Part shown: one piece after another, positions 44,200 through 53,451 of the stretch
Position numbering within the stretch: position 1 is the stretch's first letter
Layout: every line of letters begins with the position of its first letter
NCBI RefSeq assembly: GCF_000026225.1
Contig: NC_011740.1
Span: 1,860,001-1,924,000, forward strand
Direction of reading: 5' to 3'
Length of the DNA stretch: 64,000 nucleotides
From: Escherichia fergusonii ATCC 35469
GTDB lineage: Bacteria > Pseudomonadota > Gammaproteobacteria > Enterobacterales > Enterobacteriaceae
Notes under the pieces: model-generated
Databases searched by the model: none
The model's input: only the letters and a program-made list of their open reading frames with translations
Told to the model about the DNA's origin: nothing
Program-made: the position numbers and the translations under genes

Positions 44200-44955
44200 T
44201 TAACTCATCGACAGCAGTTGGTTGGCGCGGCCTTCGTTGTCATCGACGCTGCTTATTACCTTCATCTGCATTTCAAAACGCCGTGCGTTGGCAATCATGT
44301 CGCTCATTGCTGAAACAGCATTAACATTGCTGCCTTCCAGCACCCCCGACATCACCCGTAACGACGGATCAGCCTGCAACACCGGTCCACGCGTGGCCTG
44401 GCTTTCCGCGCTTAAACGGAATATACCGTCATCACCACGCTGCACTTCATTGTCCGAGGCTTTCACCAGTTTTAACTTCCCGACTGGCGCGACGGTATTT
44501 GCCGGATCGCCCGGATTGAGCGCCGAAATGGTGCCATCGGCCGCGATGGTGATTTCTGCTCCTTCCGGCACAGCAATCGGTCCTGCCTCGCCAATCACCG
44601 GATGCCCCTGAATCGTCAGTTGTCCGCCAGGATCAACCTGAATGCTGCCGTTACGCGTATACCCCTCGCTACCATCGGCGGTCTGCACGGCCAGCCAGCC
44701 GTCCTGCTGTAATGCGACATCCAGAGGACGCTGGGTGTAATCCATCTTACCTGGCGTCATATCTGCTCCCGGCGTAGAGGCCGTCACCAGCGTGCGCGTC
44801 GGCAGGGAAAGTCCTTCAACAGGCACTGCACGCAAGGCGTTTAACTGGGCGCGAAAACCAGGTGTGGAGGCATTCGCCAGATTGCTGGCGGTCACTGCCT
44901 GTTGATTCAGCGTCTGACTGGCAGCGCCCATCGCGGTATAGATTGCGTGATCCAT
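44200..44955 (-). CDS. flgF: Proximal rod protein FlgF
   Basis: A 251-residue proximal rod subunit with the ASNLANASTPGFRAQ N-terminal motif. Same length as K-12; 19 bases after flgE. Confidence 0.96.
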   Translation of the reverse strand: MDHAIYTAMGAASQTLNQQAVTASNLANASTPGFRAQLNALRAVPVEGLSLPTRTLVTASTPGADMTPGKMDYTQRPLDVALQQDGWLAVQTADGSEGYTRNGSIQVDPGGQLTIQGHPVIGEAGPIAVPEGAEITIAADGTISALNPGDPANTVAPVGKLKLVKASDNEVQRGDDGIFRLSAESQATRGPVLQADPSLRVMSGVLEGSNVNAVSAMSDMIANARRFEMQMKVISSVDDNEGRANQLLSMS

Positions 44956-44974
44956 TAAGCTATCCCGTCAACGA

Positions 44975-46180
44975 TTAGCGTAAGTTAACCAGTGTGTTAA
45001 GGATCTGGTCCTGCGTTTTGATGGTCTGGGCGTTAGACTGATAGTTACGTTGTGCAACGATCATATTGACCAGCTCTTTACTGAGATCGACGTTAGACGC
45101 TTCCAGCGCGCCATTGGTCAGCGTGCCAAAATTGCCAGTTCCGGCAGTTCCCAACAATGCTACACCAGAGGCTTGCGTTGCAGACCAGACGTTGTCGCCT
45201 TCTGATGCCAGGCCTTCATTGTTGGCGAAGTTCGCCAGTACAATCTGCCCCAGCAGTTGGGTTTGTTCGTTGGAATAGTTGCCTACCACAGTGCCATCAT
45301 CATTGATTTGGTAACTCACCAGATCGCCCGGTTTGTAGCCATTCTGGGTAGTTGCCACAATGTTGTTAGCACCGGTGTTTTGCTGCATGGAGTTGAGGAA
45401 ACTCAGGGAGAATGTTGCAGGAACAGCACCATTAATGGCGCCAGTCGTGATATTTGCCGTCTCCCCCTTAACTAACATGCCATTGGCATTAAATTCCAGT
45501 GTTGTCGCCTGAGTTGCCTGGCTTGCGGCATCACTGCTGTCCTGGGTATAAACCTGCCAGGTATTATCCTTTGTCTTCACAAAGTAAACGCTCATATCAT
45601 GCGCATTCCCCTGACTGTCGAAAACAGTCACGGAGCCTTTTTTGTTATAGCTGTCCGCATTACTGGCGTCGAACGCTTTAACGGTGGGAAGCGGATCACT
45701 GGAGTTAAGGTTGATTTGCATCGCCGCCGTAGTTGTGGTTTTCGCTGCCATCAGGGTATTGGGGATCGAAATATTGGTCGGATTCGCCCCCTGCTGAATG
45801 GTTGGCGGTGTTCCTGCTGCCGGGTAGCCCGTCAACTGTAAGCCCTGCATATTGACCAGGTTGCGGTTTTCATCAAGTTTGAACTGCCCGTTACGGCTGT
45901 AAAACACCGAACCGTTGCTGTCTACCAGACGGAAAAAACCGTTCTGACTGATGGCGATATCCAGCCCTCGCCCGGTATTGGTGGTGGTGCCATCCGTAAA
46001 GTCCTGGGTAATTCCGGCAACCTTTACCCCCAGCCCCACTTTAGAACCGGCAAACATGTCTGCAAAAGACGCCGTACCGGATTTAAAGCCATAGGTGGCG
46101 GAGTTGGCGATATTGTTGCCAATGACATCGAGATTTGTGGCGGCAGCATTTAAACCGCTAACCGCTTGTGAAAAGGCCAT
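44975..46180 (-). CDS. flgE: Flagellar hook protein FlgE
   Basis: A 401-residue hook subunit (K-12: 402). N-terminal motif GNNIANSATYGFKSG and C-terminal MIVAQRNYQSNAQTIKTQDQ coiled-coil are conserved; the central surface domain (about 150-300) is the variable part. Confidence 0.96.
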   Translation of the reverse strand: MAFSQAVSGLNAAATNLDVIGNNIANSATYGFKSGTASFADMFAGSKVGLGVKVAGITQDFTDGTTTNTGRGLDIAISQNGFFRLVDSNGSVFYSRNGQFKLDENRNLVNMQGLQLTGYPAAGTPPTIQQGANPTNISIPNTLMAAKTTTTAAMQINLNSSDPLPTVKAFDASNADSYNKKGSVTVFDSQGNAHDMSVYFVKTKDNTWQVYTQDSSDAASQATQATTLEFNANGMLVKGETANITTGAINGAVPATFSLSFLNSMQQNTGANNIVATTQNGYKPGDLVSYQINDDGTVVGNYSNEQTQLLGQIVLANFANNEGLASEGDNVWSATQASGVALLGTAGTGNFGTLTNGALEASNVDLSKELVNMIVAQRNYQSNAQTIKTQDQILNTLVNLR

Positions 46181-46204
46181 GACTGACTCCTGAAATGTGA
46201 AGGC

Positions 46205-46900
46205 TTAAATGATCTGCCGTACTTCGTCGAGGGTGGTAGTACCGTAAGTGCCGAGATCCAGCGTGTTACCGTTATTGCCGCGAATCACCCCCTGAACCAG
46301 AGCAAACTGCAGTGGCTGAGCAACCAGTTGCGTACCACCGTTGCTGGCGCTGATCGCTACGTTATAAGAACCATTGGGCGCGGTGCTGCCATCGGTCAGC
46401 GTGCCATCCCAGGTGAAGCTATGAACCCCCGCCTTTAACTCACCGATATCGATCGTGCGTATCACGACACCATTTTTATCGGTAATGGTGGCTGTGACTT
46501 TGTCTGCGGACTGTTGTAGCTCTACCCCAAATGGCGTGGTTGTGGTTACAGCAGCCTCATCTGTTCCCTTCCCTGCAAGGATTGTCGTGCCAGGGATCAT
46601 CACCCCATGACCAATCAGGGAACTGGCTTGTAAAGACTGGCTGTTATCAATCTGCCCGGAGATAGCGCCCAGAGTGGTGTTGAGTTTTTCAATGCCACTG
46701 ACGGTACTGATTTGTGCGAGCTGAGAAGTCAGCTCGTTATTCTCCATGGGATTCGTTGGATCCTGATTTTTAAGTTGTGCCACCAGCAAAGTAAGAAAAC
46801 TGCTCTGTAAATCTGCGGCATTGCCGCCAGTCAGTGAGTTGTTGCTGGTGTTAGAGACGCCGTTATTGCTCGCGTCATTCATCGTTACGGCGATAGACAT
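46205..46900 (-). CDS. flgD: Hook-capping protein FlgD
   Basis: A 231-residue scaffold that caps the growing hook and is not kept in the final structure. The LTLLVAQLKNQDPTNPMENNE motif region (about 36-56) is characteristic. Same length as K-12. Confidence 0.96.
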   Translation of the reverse strand: MSIAVTMNDASNNGVSNTSNNSLTGGNAADLQSSFLTLLVAQLKNQDPTNPMENNELTSQLAQISTVSGIEKLNTTLGAISGQIDNSQSLQASSLIGHGVMIPGTTILAGKGTDEAAVTTTTPFGVELQQSADKVTATITDKNGVVIRTIDIGELKAGVHSFTWDGTLTDGSTAPNGSYNVAISASNGGTQLVAQPLQFALVQGVIRGNNGNTLDLGTYGTTTLDEVRQII

Positions 46901-46911
46901 TACGGGCTCCT

Positions 46912-47316
46912 TTATTGACCCAGCGTCAAAGTTTTCAGCATCATACTTTTCACGGTATTCAGCACTTCAACGTTGGCCTGGTAGCTGCGTGAAGCTGACA
47001 TGGTGTTGACCATTTCCCCCACCACATCAACATTAGGCATCTTCACGTATCCGTTAGCGTCTGCCAGGGGATTACCCGGCTCATAAACCAACTTATCCGG
47101 TGCCTGACTTTCGACAACACCCGCAACTTTTACCCCACCGGTTGCCGCTCCAGGCGCATTATCAACCTGGAAAACCACGTGTTTTGCACGATAAGGTTGA
47201 CCGTCTGGCCCTGTCACGCTGTCTGCATTCGCCAGGTTACTTGCTGCTACGTTAAGACGCTGCGACTGTGCCGTTAATGCCGAACCGGCGATATCAAAAA
47301 TATTCAGCAGTGCCAT
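46912..47316 (-). CDS. flgC: Proximal rod protein FlgC
   Basis: A 134-residue rod subunit with the AASNLANADS motif near residue 24. Same length as K-12; 3 bases after flgB. Confidence 0.96.
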   Translation of the reverse strand: MALLNIFDIAGSALTAQSQRLNVAASNLANADSVTGPDGQPYRAKHVVFQVDNAPGAATGGVKVAGVVESQAPDKLVYEPGNPLADANGYVKMPNVDVVGEMVNTMSASRSYQANVEVLNTVKSMMLKTLTLGQ

Positions 47317-47319
47317 ACG

Positions 47320-47736
47320 TTAATTTCCGCTCTGTAATACGTTCATCATGCTTTTGATTTGCCCACCCAGAACGGTCAATCCCATCTGGTATCTCAGGCT
47401 GTTATCGGCAAACTGGGTACGCTCACGATCCATATCGACGGTATTGCCATCCAGAGAAGGTTGGTCGGGAACGCGGTAGAGCAACTCAGCACCAGGTGCA
47501 GTCAACGCCTGAGCGGGAATGTGCTGCGTCGATGTCAGCGTTAAAGAAACGCCTTGCGCTTCATTACGACCACGAACCATGATTTTTTTTAATTCACTGG
47601 CAAAATCGAGGTCACGCGCCTGATAACCTGGTGTGTCGGCATTGGCAATATTCGCCGCCAGCACTTCCTGGCGCTGCGCGCGTAGATTCAGTGCTTCTTG
47701 TTGAAAACGTAAAGCGGCATCGAGTCTATCGAGCAT
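47320..47736 (-). CDS. flgB: Proximal rod protein FlgB
   Basis: A 138-residue rod subunit, first gene of flgBCDEFGHIJ. AANIANADTPGYQARD motif at about 28-43. ATG at 47736 gives the K-12 start MLDRLDAALRF; longer in-frame readings enter the control region. Confidence 0.95.
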   Translation of the reverse strand: MLDRLDAALRFQQEALNLRAQRQEVLAANIANADTPGYQARDLDFASELKKIMVRGRNEAQGVSLTLTSTQHIPAQALTAPGAELLYRVPDQPSLDGNTVDMDRERTQFADNSLRYQMGLTVLGGQIKSMMNVLQSGN

Positions 47737-47892
47737 ATCTCCCCCGCAAAGGACAAATTTCAGTGGACAGCTTAAATCCTCGCCGGCATACGTCATCGGC
47801 GGAATAAACACAAAATGGGTCGCTATTTGTGGCGTTGATGAATGCAGCAGGCGAGTAAACTTTCTTCATCAGAATTCTGGTGGGAGGAGAGT
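47737..47892. promoter_or_regulatory. Divergent flgA/flgB control region
   Basis: 156 bases between divergent class 2 flagellar operons. In E. coli FlhD4C2 binds here and activates both. A stretch around 47817-47840 (TCGCTATTTGTGGCG) resembles a FlhDC half-site but I could not align both halves with confidence. Confidence 0.55.
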
Positions 47893-48552
47893 ATGCGAAG
47901 GTTTTGTCCGCCTGTGGCGGCGATAGTGCTATTGCTAAGCACTTACTGTCATGCTCAGGATCTCAACTTGCAGTTGAATAACTGGTTTGCGGCGCGCCTA
48001 GCCGGCTTAAGTGATAATGTGGTTGTTACGCTTCGCACTCCTCCAGAAAGACAACCCAAGTGTGATAATCCAGCATTGAGCATGAGTAATAATTCCCGGT
48101 TGTGGGGGAATATCAATGTATTAGCTCAATGCGGTAATATCCGGTACTACCTGCAAGTCAATGTTCAGGCCAGTGGGAATTATGTTGTTGCCGCTGCACC
48201 TATTACACGTGGCGGAGTGGTGAATGCCAGTAATGTGACGTTGAAACGAGGCCGTCTTGATCAACTTCCTCCCCGTACTGTTCTGGAAGTTGCACAAGTG
48301 CAAGATGCAATTAGTCTGCGTGATATTGCCCCAGGACAGCCCGTTCAACTAAATATGTTGCGTCAGGCATGGCGCATTAAAGCAGGCCAGCGCGTACAAG
48401 TAATAGCGCAAGGCGACGGCTTTAATGTAAATGCCGAAGGACAAGCGCTAAACAATGCAGCTGTGGCACAAACGGCCAGAGTAAGAATGTTGTCAGGGCA
48501 AGTGGTTAGCGGCATTGTGGGCGCTGATGGGAATATTCTTATAAACCTGTAA
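47893..48552 (+). CDS. flgA: P-ring assembly chaperone FlgA
   Basis: A 219-residue periplasmic protein with a signal peptide (cut after CHA at about residue 21), SAF domain in the C-terminal half (about 90-150). ATG at 47893 follows GGGAGGAG. The N-terminal third differs strongly from K-12 while the C-terminal two thirds are conserved. Helps FlgI assemble into the P ring. Confidence 0.94.
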   Translation: MRRFCPPVAAIVLLLSTYCHAQDLNLQLNNWFAARLAGLSDNVVVTLRTPPERQPKCDNPALSMSNNSRLWGNINVLAQCGNIRYYLQVNVQASGNYVVAAAPITRGGVVNASNVTLKRGRLDQLPPRTVLEVAQVQDAISLRDIAPGQPVQLNMLRQAWRIKAGQRVQVIAQGDGFNVNAEGQALNNAAVAQTARVRMLSGQVVSGIVGADGNILINL

Positions 48553-48557
48553 TGCGT

Positions 48558-48584
48558 TAAAGATTTCATCATCGATGCCGATAG
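48558..48584 (+). promoter_or_regulatory. Sigma-28 (FliA) promoter of flgMN
   Basis: TAAAGATT-N11-GCCGATAG, a near-perfect FliA promoter, 59 bases upstream of flgM. Confidence 0.92.
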
Positions 48585-48642
48585 ATAAGCAATAAATACG
48601 ATAGCTGAACGCCACAGCCTGCAACCTCAATGAGGAAAGAAT

Positions 48643-48936
48643 ATGAGTATTGATCGCACTTCCCCTTTAAATCCGGTTAGCAATGTACAACCGCGAGAAA
48701 CAACTGATCCAGCAGTAGCCAAAACACGTGCGGAAAAGTCCACGACCACGAATAGCACCAGCGTAAATCTAAGCAGCGCGCAGAAAGAGTTAATGCAACC
48801 CAGCACCAGCGATATCAATAGCGAACGCGTTGAGGCGTTAAAAGCAGCCATTCGCAATGGTGAATTAAAGATGGATACCGGGAAGATTGCTGATGCGCTG
48901 ATCCGCGAAACTCAGAGCTATTTACAGAGTAATTAA
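48643..48936 (+). CDS. flgM: Anti-sigma-28 factor FlgM
   Basis: A 97-residue protein, intrinsically disordered in the N-terminal half; the C-terminal half (about 41-97) binds and inhibits FliA until FlgM is exported through the hook-basal body. Same length as K-12. AGGAAAG ribosome site. Confidence 0.96.
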   Translation: MSIDRTSPLNPVSNVQPRETTDPAVAKTRAEKSTTTNSTSVNLSSAQKELMQPSTSDINSERVEALKAAIRNGELKMDTGKIADALIRETQSYLQSN

Positions 48937-48940
48937 TTGT

Positions 48941-49363
48941 ATGTCGCGCCTGGCCGAAATACTTGATCAAATGACCACCGTTCTCAATGAACTGGAAGTC
49001 GTCATGGATAATGAACAGCAGCAGCTTTGCATGGGGCATATCAACGGCAGCCTGCTGCAGCGGATCACTGAAGAAAAAAGCTCGCTTCTTGCAACGCTCG
49101 ATTATCTTGAACAGCAAAGACGTCGAGAGCAGTTAACGCAACAGAGTGCCAATGACGATCACGCACAACGCTGGCAGGTTATTACGGAAAAAACCCGGCA
49201 ACTGCGCGAACTCAATCAACATAATGGCTGGTTGCTGGAAGATCAGATTGTGCGCAATCAACAGGCGCTGGAGGTGTTGAAGCCTTATCAGGAACCGACA
49301 CTCTATGGTGCAAATGGCCAGGCATCGTCGCCCCATCGCGGCGGCAAAAAATTCTCAGTTTAA
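48941..49363 (+). CDS. flgN: Flagellar export chaperone FlgN
   Basis: A 140-residue helical cytoplasmic chaperone for FlgK and FlgL (K-12: 138), with Gln/Arg-rich coiled-coil segments. Starts 4 bases after flgM. The flgL and flgK clients are encoded about 10 kb away in this window. Confidence 0.95.
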   Translation: MSRLAEILDQMTTVLNELEVVMDNEQQQLCMGHINGSLLQRITEEKSSLLATLDYLEQQRRREQLTQQSANDDHAQRWQVITEKTRQLRELNQHNGWLLEDQIVRNQQALEVLKPYQEPTLYGANGQASSPHRGGKKFSV

Positions 49364-49370
49364 GCAGTGA

Positions 49371-49403
49371 ATGGAGTTGCCCGAGGGCAACTCCATTTTT
49401 TTA
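49371..49403 (+). terminator. Terminator after flgN
   Basis: ATGGAGTTGCCC / GGGCAACTCCAT hairpin followed by TTTTTTT, running into the convergent murJ stop. Confidence 0.9.
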
Positions 49404-50939
49404 TACTGTGCGACGAGCGAACTCTTTAACTCTAAAGCCCAACACCGCCAGGGCCGCAAAATACCCGGCGATACCGGCAACCACTACAGCCATCAAACGC
49501 AGTAAACGCCAGGGCATCGTACCCAGCGACCAGTCAGGCATAATATGCAGCATACCCAGCAATACTGCCGCCATCACCACCACAGCAACAACCAATCGCG
49601 CCAGAAACGCCATCCAGCCTGGTTGTGGGGTAAAGATTTTTTGCTTACGTAATTGCCAGTACAGCAAGGACGCATTCAAACAGGCAGCAAGGCCAATGGA
49701 GAGCGATAGCCCGGCATGTTTCAACGGGCCGATAAATGCCAGGTTCATCAATTGCGTCAGGATAAGCGTAACAATGGCGATTTTTACTGGCGTTTTAATG
49801 TCCTGGCGGGAATAAAACCCTGGCGCCAGCACTTTAACGACAATCAGACCAATCAGGCCTACGGAATAAGCGATTAATGCCCGTTGGGTCATTAATGCAT
49901 CAAATGCCGTAAATTTTCCGTACTGGAACAGTGATACTGTCAACGGGCCAGATAAAATCCCCAGAGCAACCGCACTTGGCAGTGCCAACAGAAAACAGAG
50001 GCGCAAGCCCCAGTCCATTAAGCGGTTGTATTCTTCATGATTGCCGCTGGCAAAACTTTTTGACAGTGATGGCAACAAAATAGTGCCAAGTGCTACACCC
50101 AGCACACCGGAAGGAAACTCCATTAAGCGGTCAGCGTAATACATCCAGGACACAGAACCGGATGCCAAAAACGAAGCGAAAATGGTGTTAATGATCAGTG
50201 AGATTTGACTGACAGACACGCCAAGAATCGCAGGCCCCATCTGTTTGACCACGCGTAAAGCTCCCGCATCACGGAAATTAATGCGCGGAAGTACCAACAT
50301 GCCGATTTTTTTCAGATGTGGCAGTTGGTAAACCAGTTGCAAAATACCGCCCACCGTTACGGCCCATGCCAGCGCCAGCACAGGCGGGTTAAAATATGGC
50401 GCGGCAAACAGTGCAAAGCCAATCATGCTGATATTAAGCAGTGTTGGAGCAAACGCCGGAATCGAGAAACGGTTCCAGGTATTCAAAATCGCCCCCACCA
50501 GCGATGCCAGTGAGATCAGCAAAATATAAGGGAATGTGATGCGTAAAAGCTGCACGGTCAGCGCAAATTTGCCTGGATCGGTATGATACCAACCAGGAGA
50601 CGTTGCGAGGATAACCCACGGCGCAGCGAGCATCCCGGCGACAGTGACGACTGCCAGCGCTAACGTCAACAAGCCAGAGATATAAGAAACAAAGACGCGC
50701 GAGGCATCTTCCCCCTGCTTGCTTTTATATTCCGCCAGAATTGGCACAAACGCCTGGGAGAATGCGCCTTCCGCAAAAATACGCCGCAGCAAGTTAGGAA
50801 GTTTGAATGCGACAAAAAAGGCGTCGGTTGCCATCCCTGCGCCAAAGATTCTGGCGACAATAGCGTCACGTGCGAAGCCAAGCACACGTGAAAACATGGT
50901 CATCGAGCTGACAGCTGCCAGCGATTTTAATAAGTTCAT
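49401..50939 (-). CDS. murJ: Lipid II flippase MurJ
   Basis: A 512-residue inner-membrane protein of the MVF (MOP superfamily) with about 14 membrane helices. Moves lipid II across the inner membrane for peptidoglycan synthesis. ATG at 50939 gives the K-12 start MNLLKSLAAVSS. One region near residues 113-128 (ATSPGWYHTDPG) differs in sequence and length from K-12 (511 residues). Confidence 0.96.
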   Translation of the reverse strand: MNLLKSLAAVSSMTMFSRVLGFARDAIVARIFGAGMATDAFFVAFKLPNLLRRIFAEGAFSQAFVPILAEYKSKQGEDASRVFVSYISGLLTLALAVVTVAGMLAAPWVILATSPGWYHTDPGKFALTVQLLRITFPYILLISLASLVGAILNTWNRFSIPAFAPTLLNISMIGFALFAAPYFNPPVLALAWAVTVGGILQLVYQLPHLKKIGMLVLPRINFRDAGALRVVKQMGPAILGVSVSQISLIINTIFASFLASGSVSWMYYADRLMEFPSGVLGVALGTILLPSLSKSFASGNHEEYNRLMDWGLRLCFLLALPSAVALGILSGPLTVSLFQYGKFTAFDALMTQRALIAYSVGLIGLIVVKVLAPGFYSRQDIKTPVKIAIVTLILTQLMNLAFIGPLKHAGLSLSIGLAACLNASLLYWQLRKQKIFTPQPGWMAFLARLVVAVVVMAAVLLGMLHIMPDWSLGTMPWRLLRLMAVVVAGIAGYFAALAVLGFRVKEFARRTV

Positions 50940-51048
50940 CGGTGTTCTAATCCAGACCCTGAGGCAAAACGCCTGCAAGGCAGGCGCTGAAAGAGGCGAA
51001 TAGTCTACCTGGATTATGGTGAATTGCTACCGCCAGATGTTACAGGGT

Positions 51049-51972
51049 TTATTCACTCATCGCATCGCGCCAGATCTTCTCCACGACACGCTGCGCCAGC
51101 AGTGCCTGCTCCCCGGAAGTTTGCGGAACTGTCTGATTTTTCACGCATTCAATAAAATGATGGGCGCAACCGACAAATCCTCGCTGCTCCAGAGTGCTCT
51201 GCCAGCCAGGAACAGGTTTGTGAATCACCCCCTGTCCTCGCTCCTCACGCCACTCACGCATGTCTGTGACATCAATTAGCGCTCCGTCAGTCACCGCCTG
51301 AACATACTCGCGCTGACTTCCTGCACGACGATGCATACTGGTGGTCAGTTGCAAATGGCCTGAGGAGAAATGGTGTTCGGCGTAAAGCATTTCACCCGCA
51401 TCATTGGTAATCAGTTGACCGCCATCAATCTGAGTTTCCTTTTCTGCCAGCCAAAGGATGGTATCAATGACATGCAGATAGTCATCCAGCAATGTAAAGC
51501 GCAAATCATGTGGCCCGACACTATCAAGGCGATGCTTATCCATCCGTACAGAAGCCGCAGCAGAAAGTTGTGTTTTTAATTCACGGTATAACGGCGAGAA
51601 GCGGCGATTAAACCCGACCATTAACGTCAGTCGGTTACGTGCCGCTAACTCCACCAGCCGCTCGGCATCACGCAGATTTTCGGCAAGAGGCTTATCGACA
51701 CAAACATGAACCCCCGCATTAAGTAACGCACTGACGACGTCGAAATGGCTGGCAGTACTGGTATGGACAAAAACAGCATCGCAGTCTGCAGCCAGTCGTG
51801 ATAACGAATCCACACAGGGGATGCGCCAGGTTTCGCACACACGTAAGGCCTTTTCGCGCGAAGGAGACCATGCACCTTGTATACTCCAGTCTTGCGCAGC
51901 ACTCAGCACCGGTAACCAGGCTTTTTGTGCAATATTGCCCAGACCGACGACACCAATGCGTAATTTTTTCAC
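51049..51972 (-). CDS. yceM: GFO/IDH/MocA-family oxidoreductase YceM
   Basis: A 307-residue putative NAD(P)-dependent oxidoreductase. N-terminal Rossmann motif GLGNIAQKAWLP (about 10-21) and the DKPLAENL stretch (about 93-100) typical of the family. Starts 1 base after yceH. Earlier called mviM. Substrate unknown. Confidence 0.93.
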   Translation of the reverse strand: MKKLRIGVVGLGNIAQKAWLPVLSAAQDWSIQGAWSPSREKALRVCETWRIPCVDSLSRLAADCDAVFVHTSTASHFDVVSALLNAGVHVCVDKPLAENLRDAERLVELAARNRLTLMVGFNRRFSPLYRELKTQLSAAASVRMDKHRLDSVGPHDLRFTLLDDYLHVIDTILWLAEKETQIDGGQLITNDAGEMLYAEHHFSSGHLQLTTSMHRRAGSQREYVQAVTDGALIDVTDMREWREERGQGVIHKPVPGWQSTLEQRGFVGCAHHFIECVKNQTVPQTSGEQALLAQRVVEKIWRDAMSE

Positions 51973-51973
51973 G

Positions 51974-52621
51974 TTAATCTCCCAGGTGGGCCAATAGAGA
52001 ATCCAGACGTTGTTTCAGTTCTGCGACTTCGTTTTCCAGTGCTTCGACCCGCGCCTGAAGTTCGCCCGCTACTGGTGGTGTCTCTTCGGCAAAACTCGCG
52101 GTATCATCGACTTCACCACAAAACAGATGCATATAGCGGCTTTCCCGCTTGCCTGGCTCGCGCGCCAGTCGAACAACAAACGGACCATCTTCGCGCTGCG
52201 CCAGCTTTTCCAGTGTACTGTCAACTTCAGACATATCACTGAATTCGTACATTCTTGCTGCACGGCTACGTAGTTCACCTGGCGTTTGCGCTCCCCGTAA
52301 CAATAAGGTGGTGATTAAGGCCACTTCTGCCGGACTCAGTTTTAAATCACCAAATTCTGAGTTACAAAAGCGCTGCTCATATTTCGTAACTCGGTTACCA
52401 AAACCGCTTACGGTACGCAGAAAGTGGCGTTTCACCAGATTATCCAGCTCAGTTTGCACCTCTTGCTCGGATAAATTCATCACTGGTTCACGGTTCGTTT
52501 TTTGGTTGCAGGCGGTCACCACGCCATTCAGCGACAGTGGGTATTGCTCAGGTGTAGTCACCTGTTTTTCCAGCAGGCAGCCGATAACGCGCGCTTCCCG
52601 CGCAGTCAGTTCATATTTCAT
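51974..52621 (-). CDS. yceH: UPF0502/DUF480 protein YceH
   Basis: A 215-residue DUF480 protein: two winged-helix-like regions and a C-terminal coiled coil (ARVEALENEVAELKQRLDSLLAHL). ATG at 52621 gives the K-12 start. Function unknown. Follows rimJ by 8 bases. Confidence 0.94.
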   Translation of the reverse strand: MKYELTAREARVIGCLLEKQVTTPEQYPLSLNGVVTACNQKTNREPVMNLSEQEVQTELDNLVKRHFLRTVSGFGNRVTKYEQRFCNSEFGDLKLSPAEVALITTLLLRGAQTPGELRSRAARMYEFSDMSEVDSTLEKLAQREDGPFVVRLAREPGKRESRYMHLFCGEVDDTASFAEETPPVAGELQARVEALENEVAELKQRLDSLLAHLGD

Positions 52622-52629
52622 ATTTTCTC

Positions 52630-53214
52630 CTAACGCCCCGGTGTCCATTCAGGTGTTGTCAATGCGGTTAACACGTGATCCCGCCAGACACCATCAATCT
52701 GCAAATAATTTTTGGCATAGCCTTCTTTTTCAAAGCCCAGTCGCGCCAGTAGATCACCACTGCGTTTATTATGCGGCATATAATTCGCCATGATGCGATG
52801 CATATGTTGAGTCCGTTGCATATAACGAATAGCCGCTGTCAGAGCTTCAAACATTAGCCCCTGGCCCTGGCATTTTTGGGCCAGCGAGTATCCCAGATAG
52901 CAGGCATGAAATGATCCACGTACCACATTGGAAAAGTTGGCAACGCCGAAAATCTCTTTTTCGTCTGGATCAAGAAGCGCGAAATAGTAAGCAGAGCCTT
53001 GTTTATGGAACTCCTCAATCATGCTGAGTCTGGCGTGCCAACCAGATGGATAGCAATGGCTTTCATCGCGAATCGGTTCCCAGGGTTTTAAGAATTGACG
53101 GTTTTCAGCGTAGTAATCCGCCAGTCGCCACGCATCGCGGTCATGCACTAAACGCACCACCATGCGATCAGTCACTAACCGCACTTTGGGGACGTTGCTA
53201 CGATAGCCAAACAT
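52630..53214 (-). CDS. rimJ: Ribosomal protein S5 N-acetyltransferase RimJ
   Basis: A 194-residue GNAT acetyltransferase that acetylates the N-terminal alanine of S5. ATG at 53214 gives the K-12 start MFGYRSNVPKVRL. Acetyl-CoA-binding motif region near QGLMFEALTAAIRY. Divergent from mdtH. Confidence 0.95.
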   Translation of the reverse strand: MFGYRSNVPKVRLVTDRMVVRLVHDRDAWRLADYYAENRQFLKPWEPIRDESHCYPSGWHARLSMIEEFHKQGSAYYFALLDPDEKEIFGVANFSNVVRGSFHACYLGYSLAQKCQGQGLMFEALTAAIRYMQRTQHMHRIMANYMPHNKRSGDLLARLGFEKEGYAKNYLQIDGVWRDHVLTALTTPEWTPGR

Positions 53215-53451
53215 GTTAACCACTCCTTCTCGTAACATTTTCAATAGACTAATGCTCGCTACTATAACCGCCCCATTCTTGCGGTGTTATCGGGAAAAAT
53301 ATCTTTTCTATTAATATTCACATATTTTGATAAAAACTCTCGATTAACCATGACTTTTTGATAAAAAAATATCATCCCATTGATAGTAGGAAAAATAACA
53401 ACAGCACAGCAGAATAGAAATTGCTCAACTTTGGATTTCCCGGGAGGGGAA

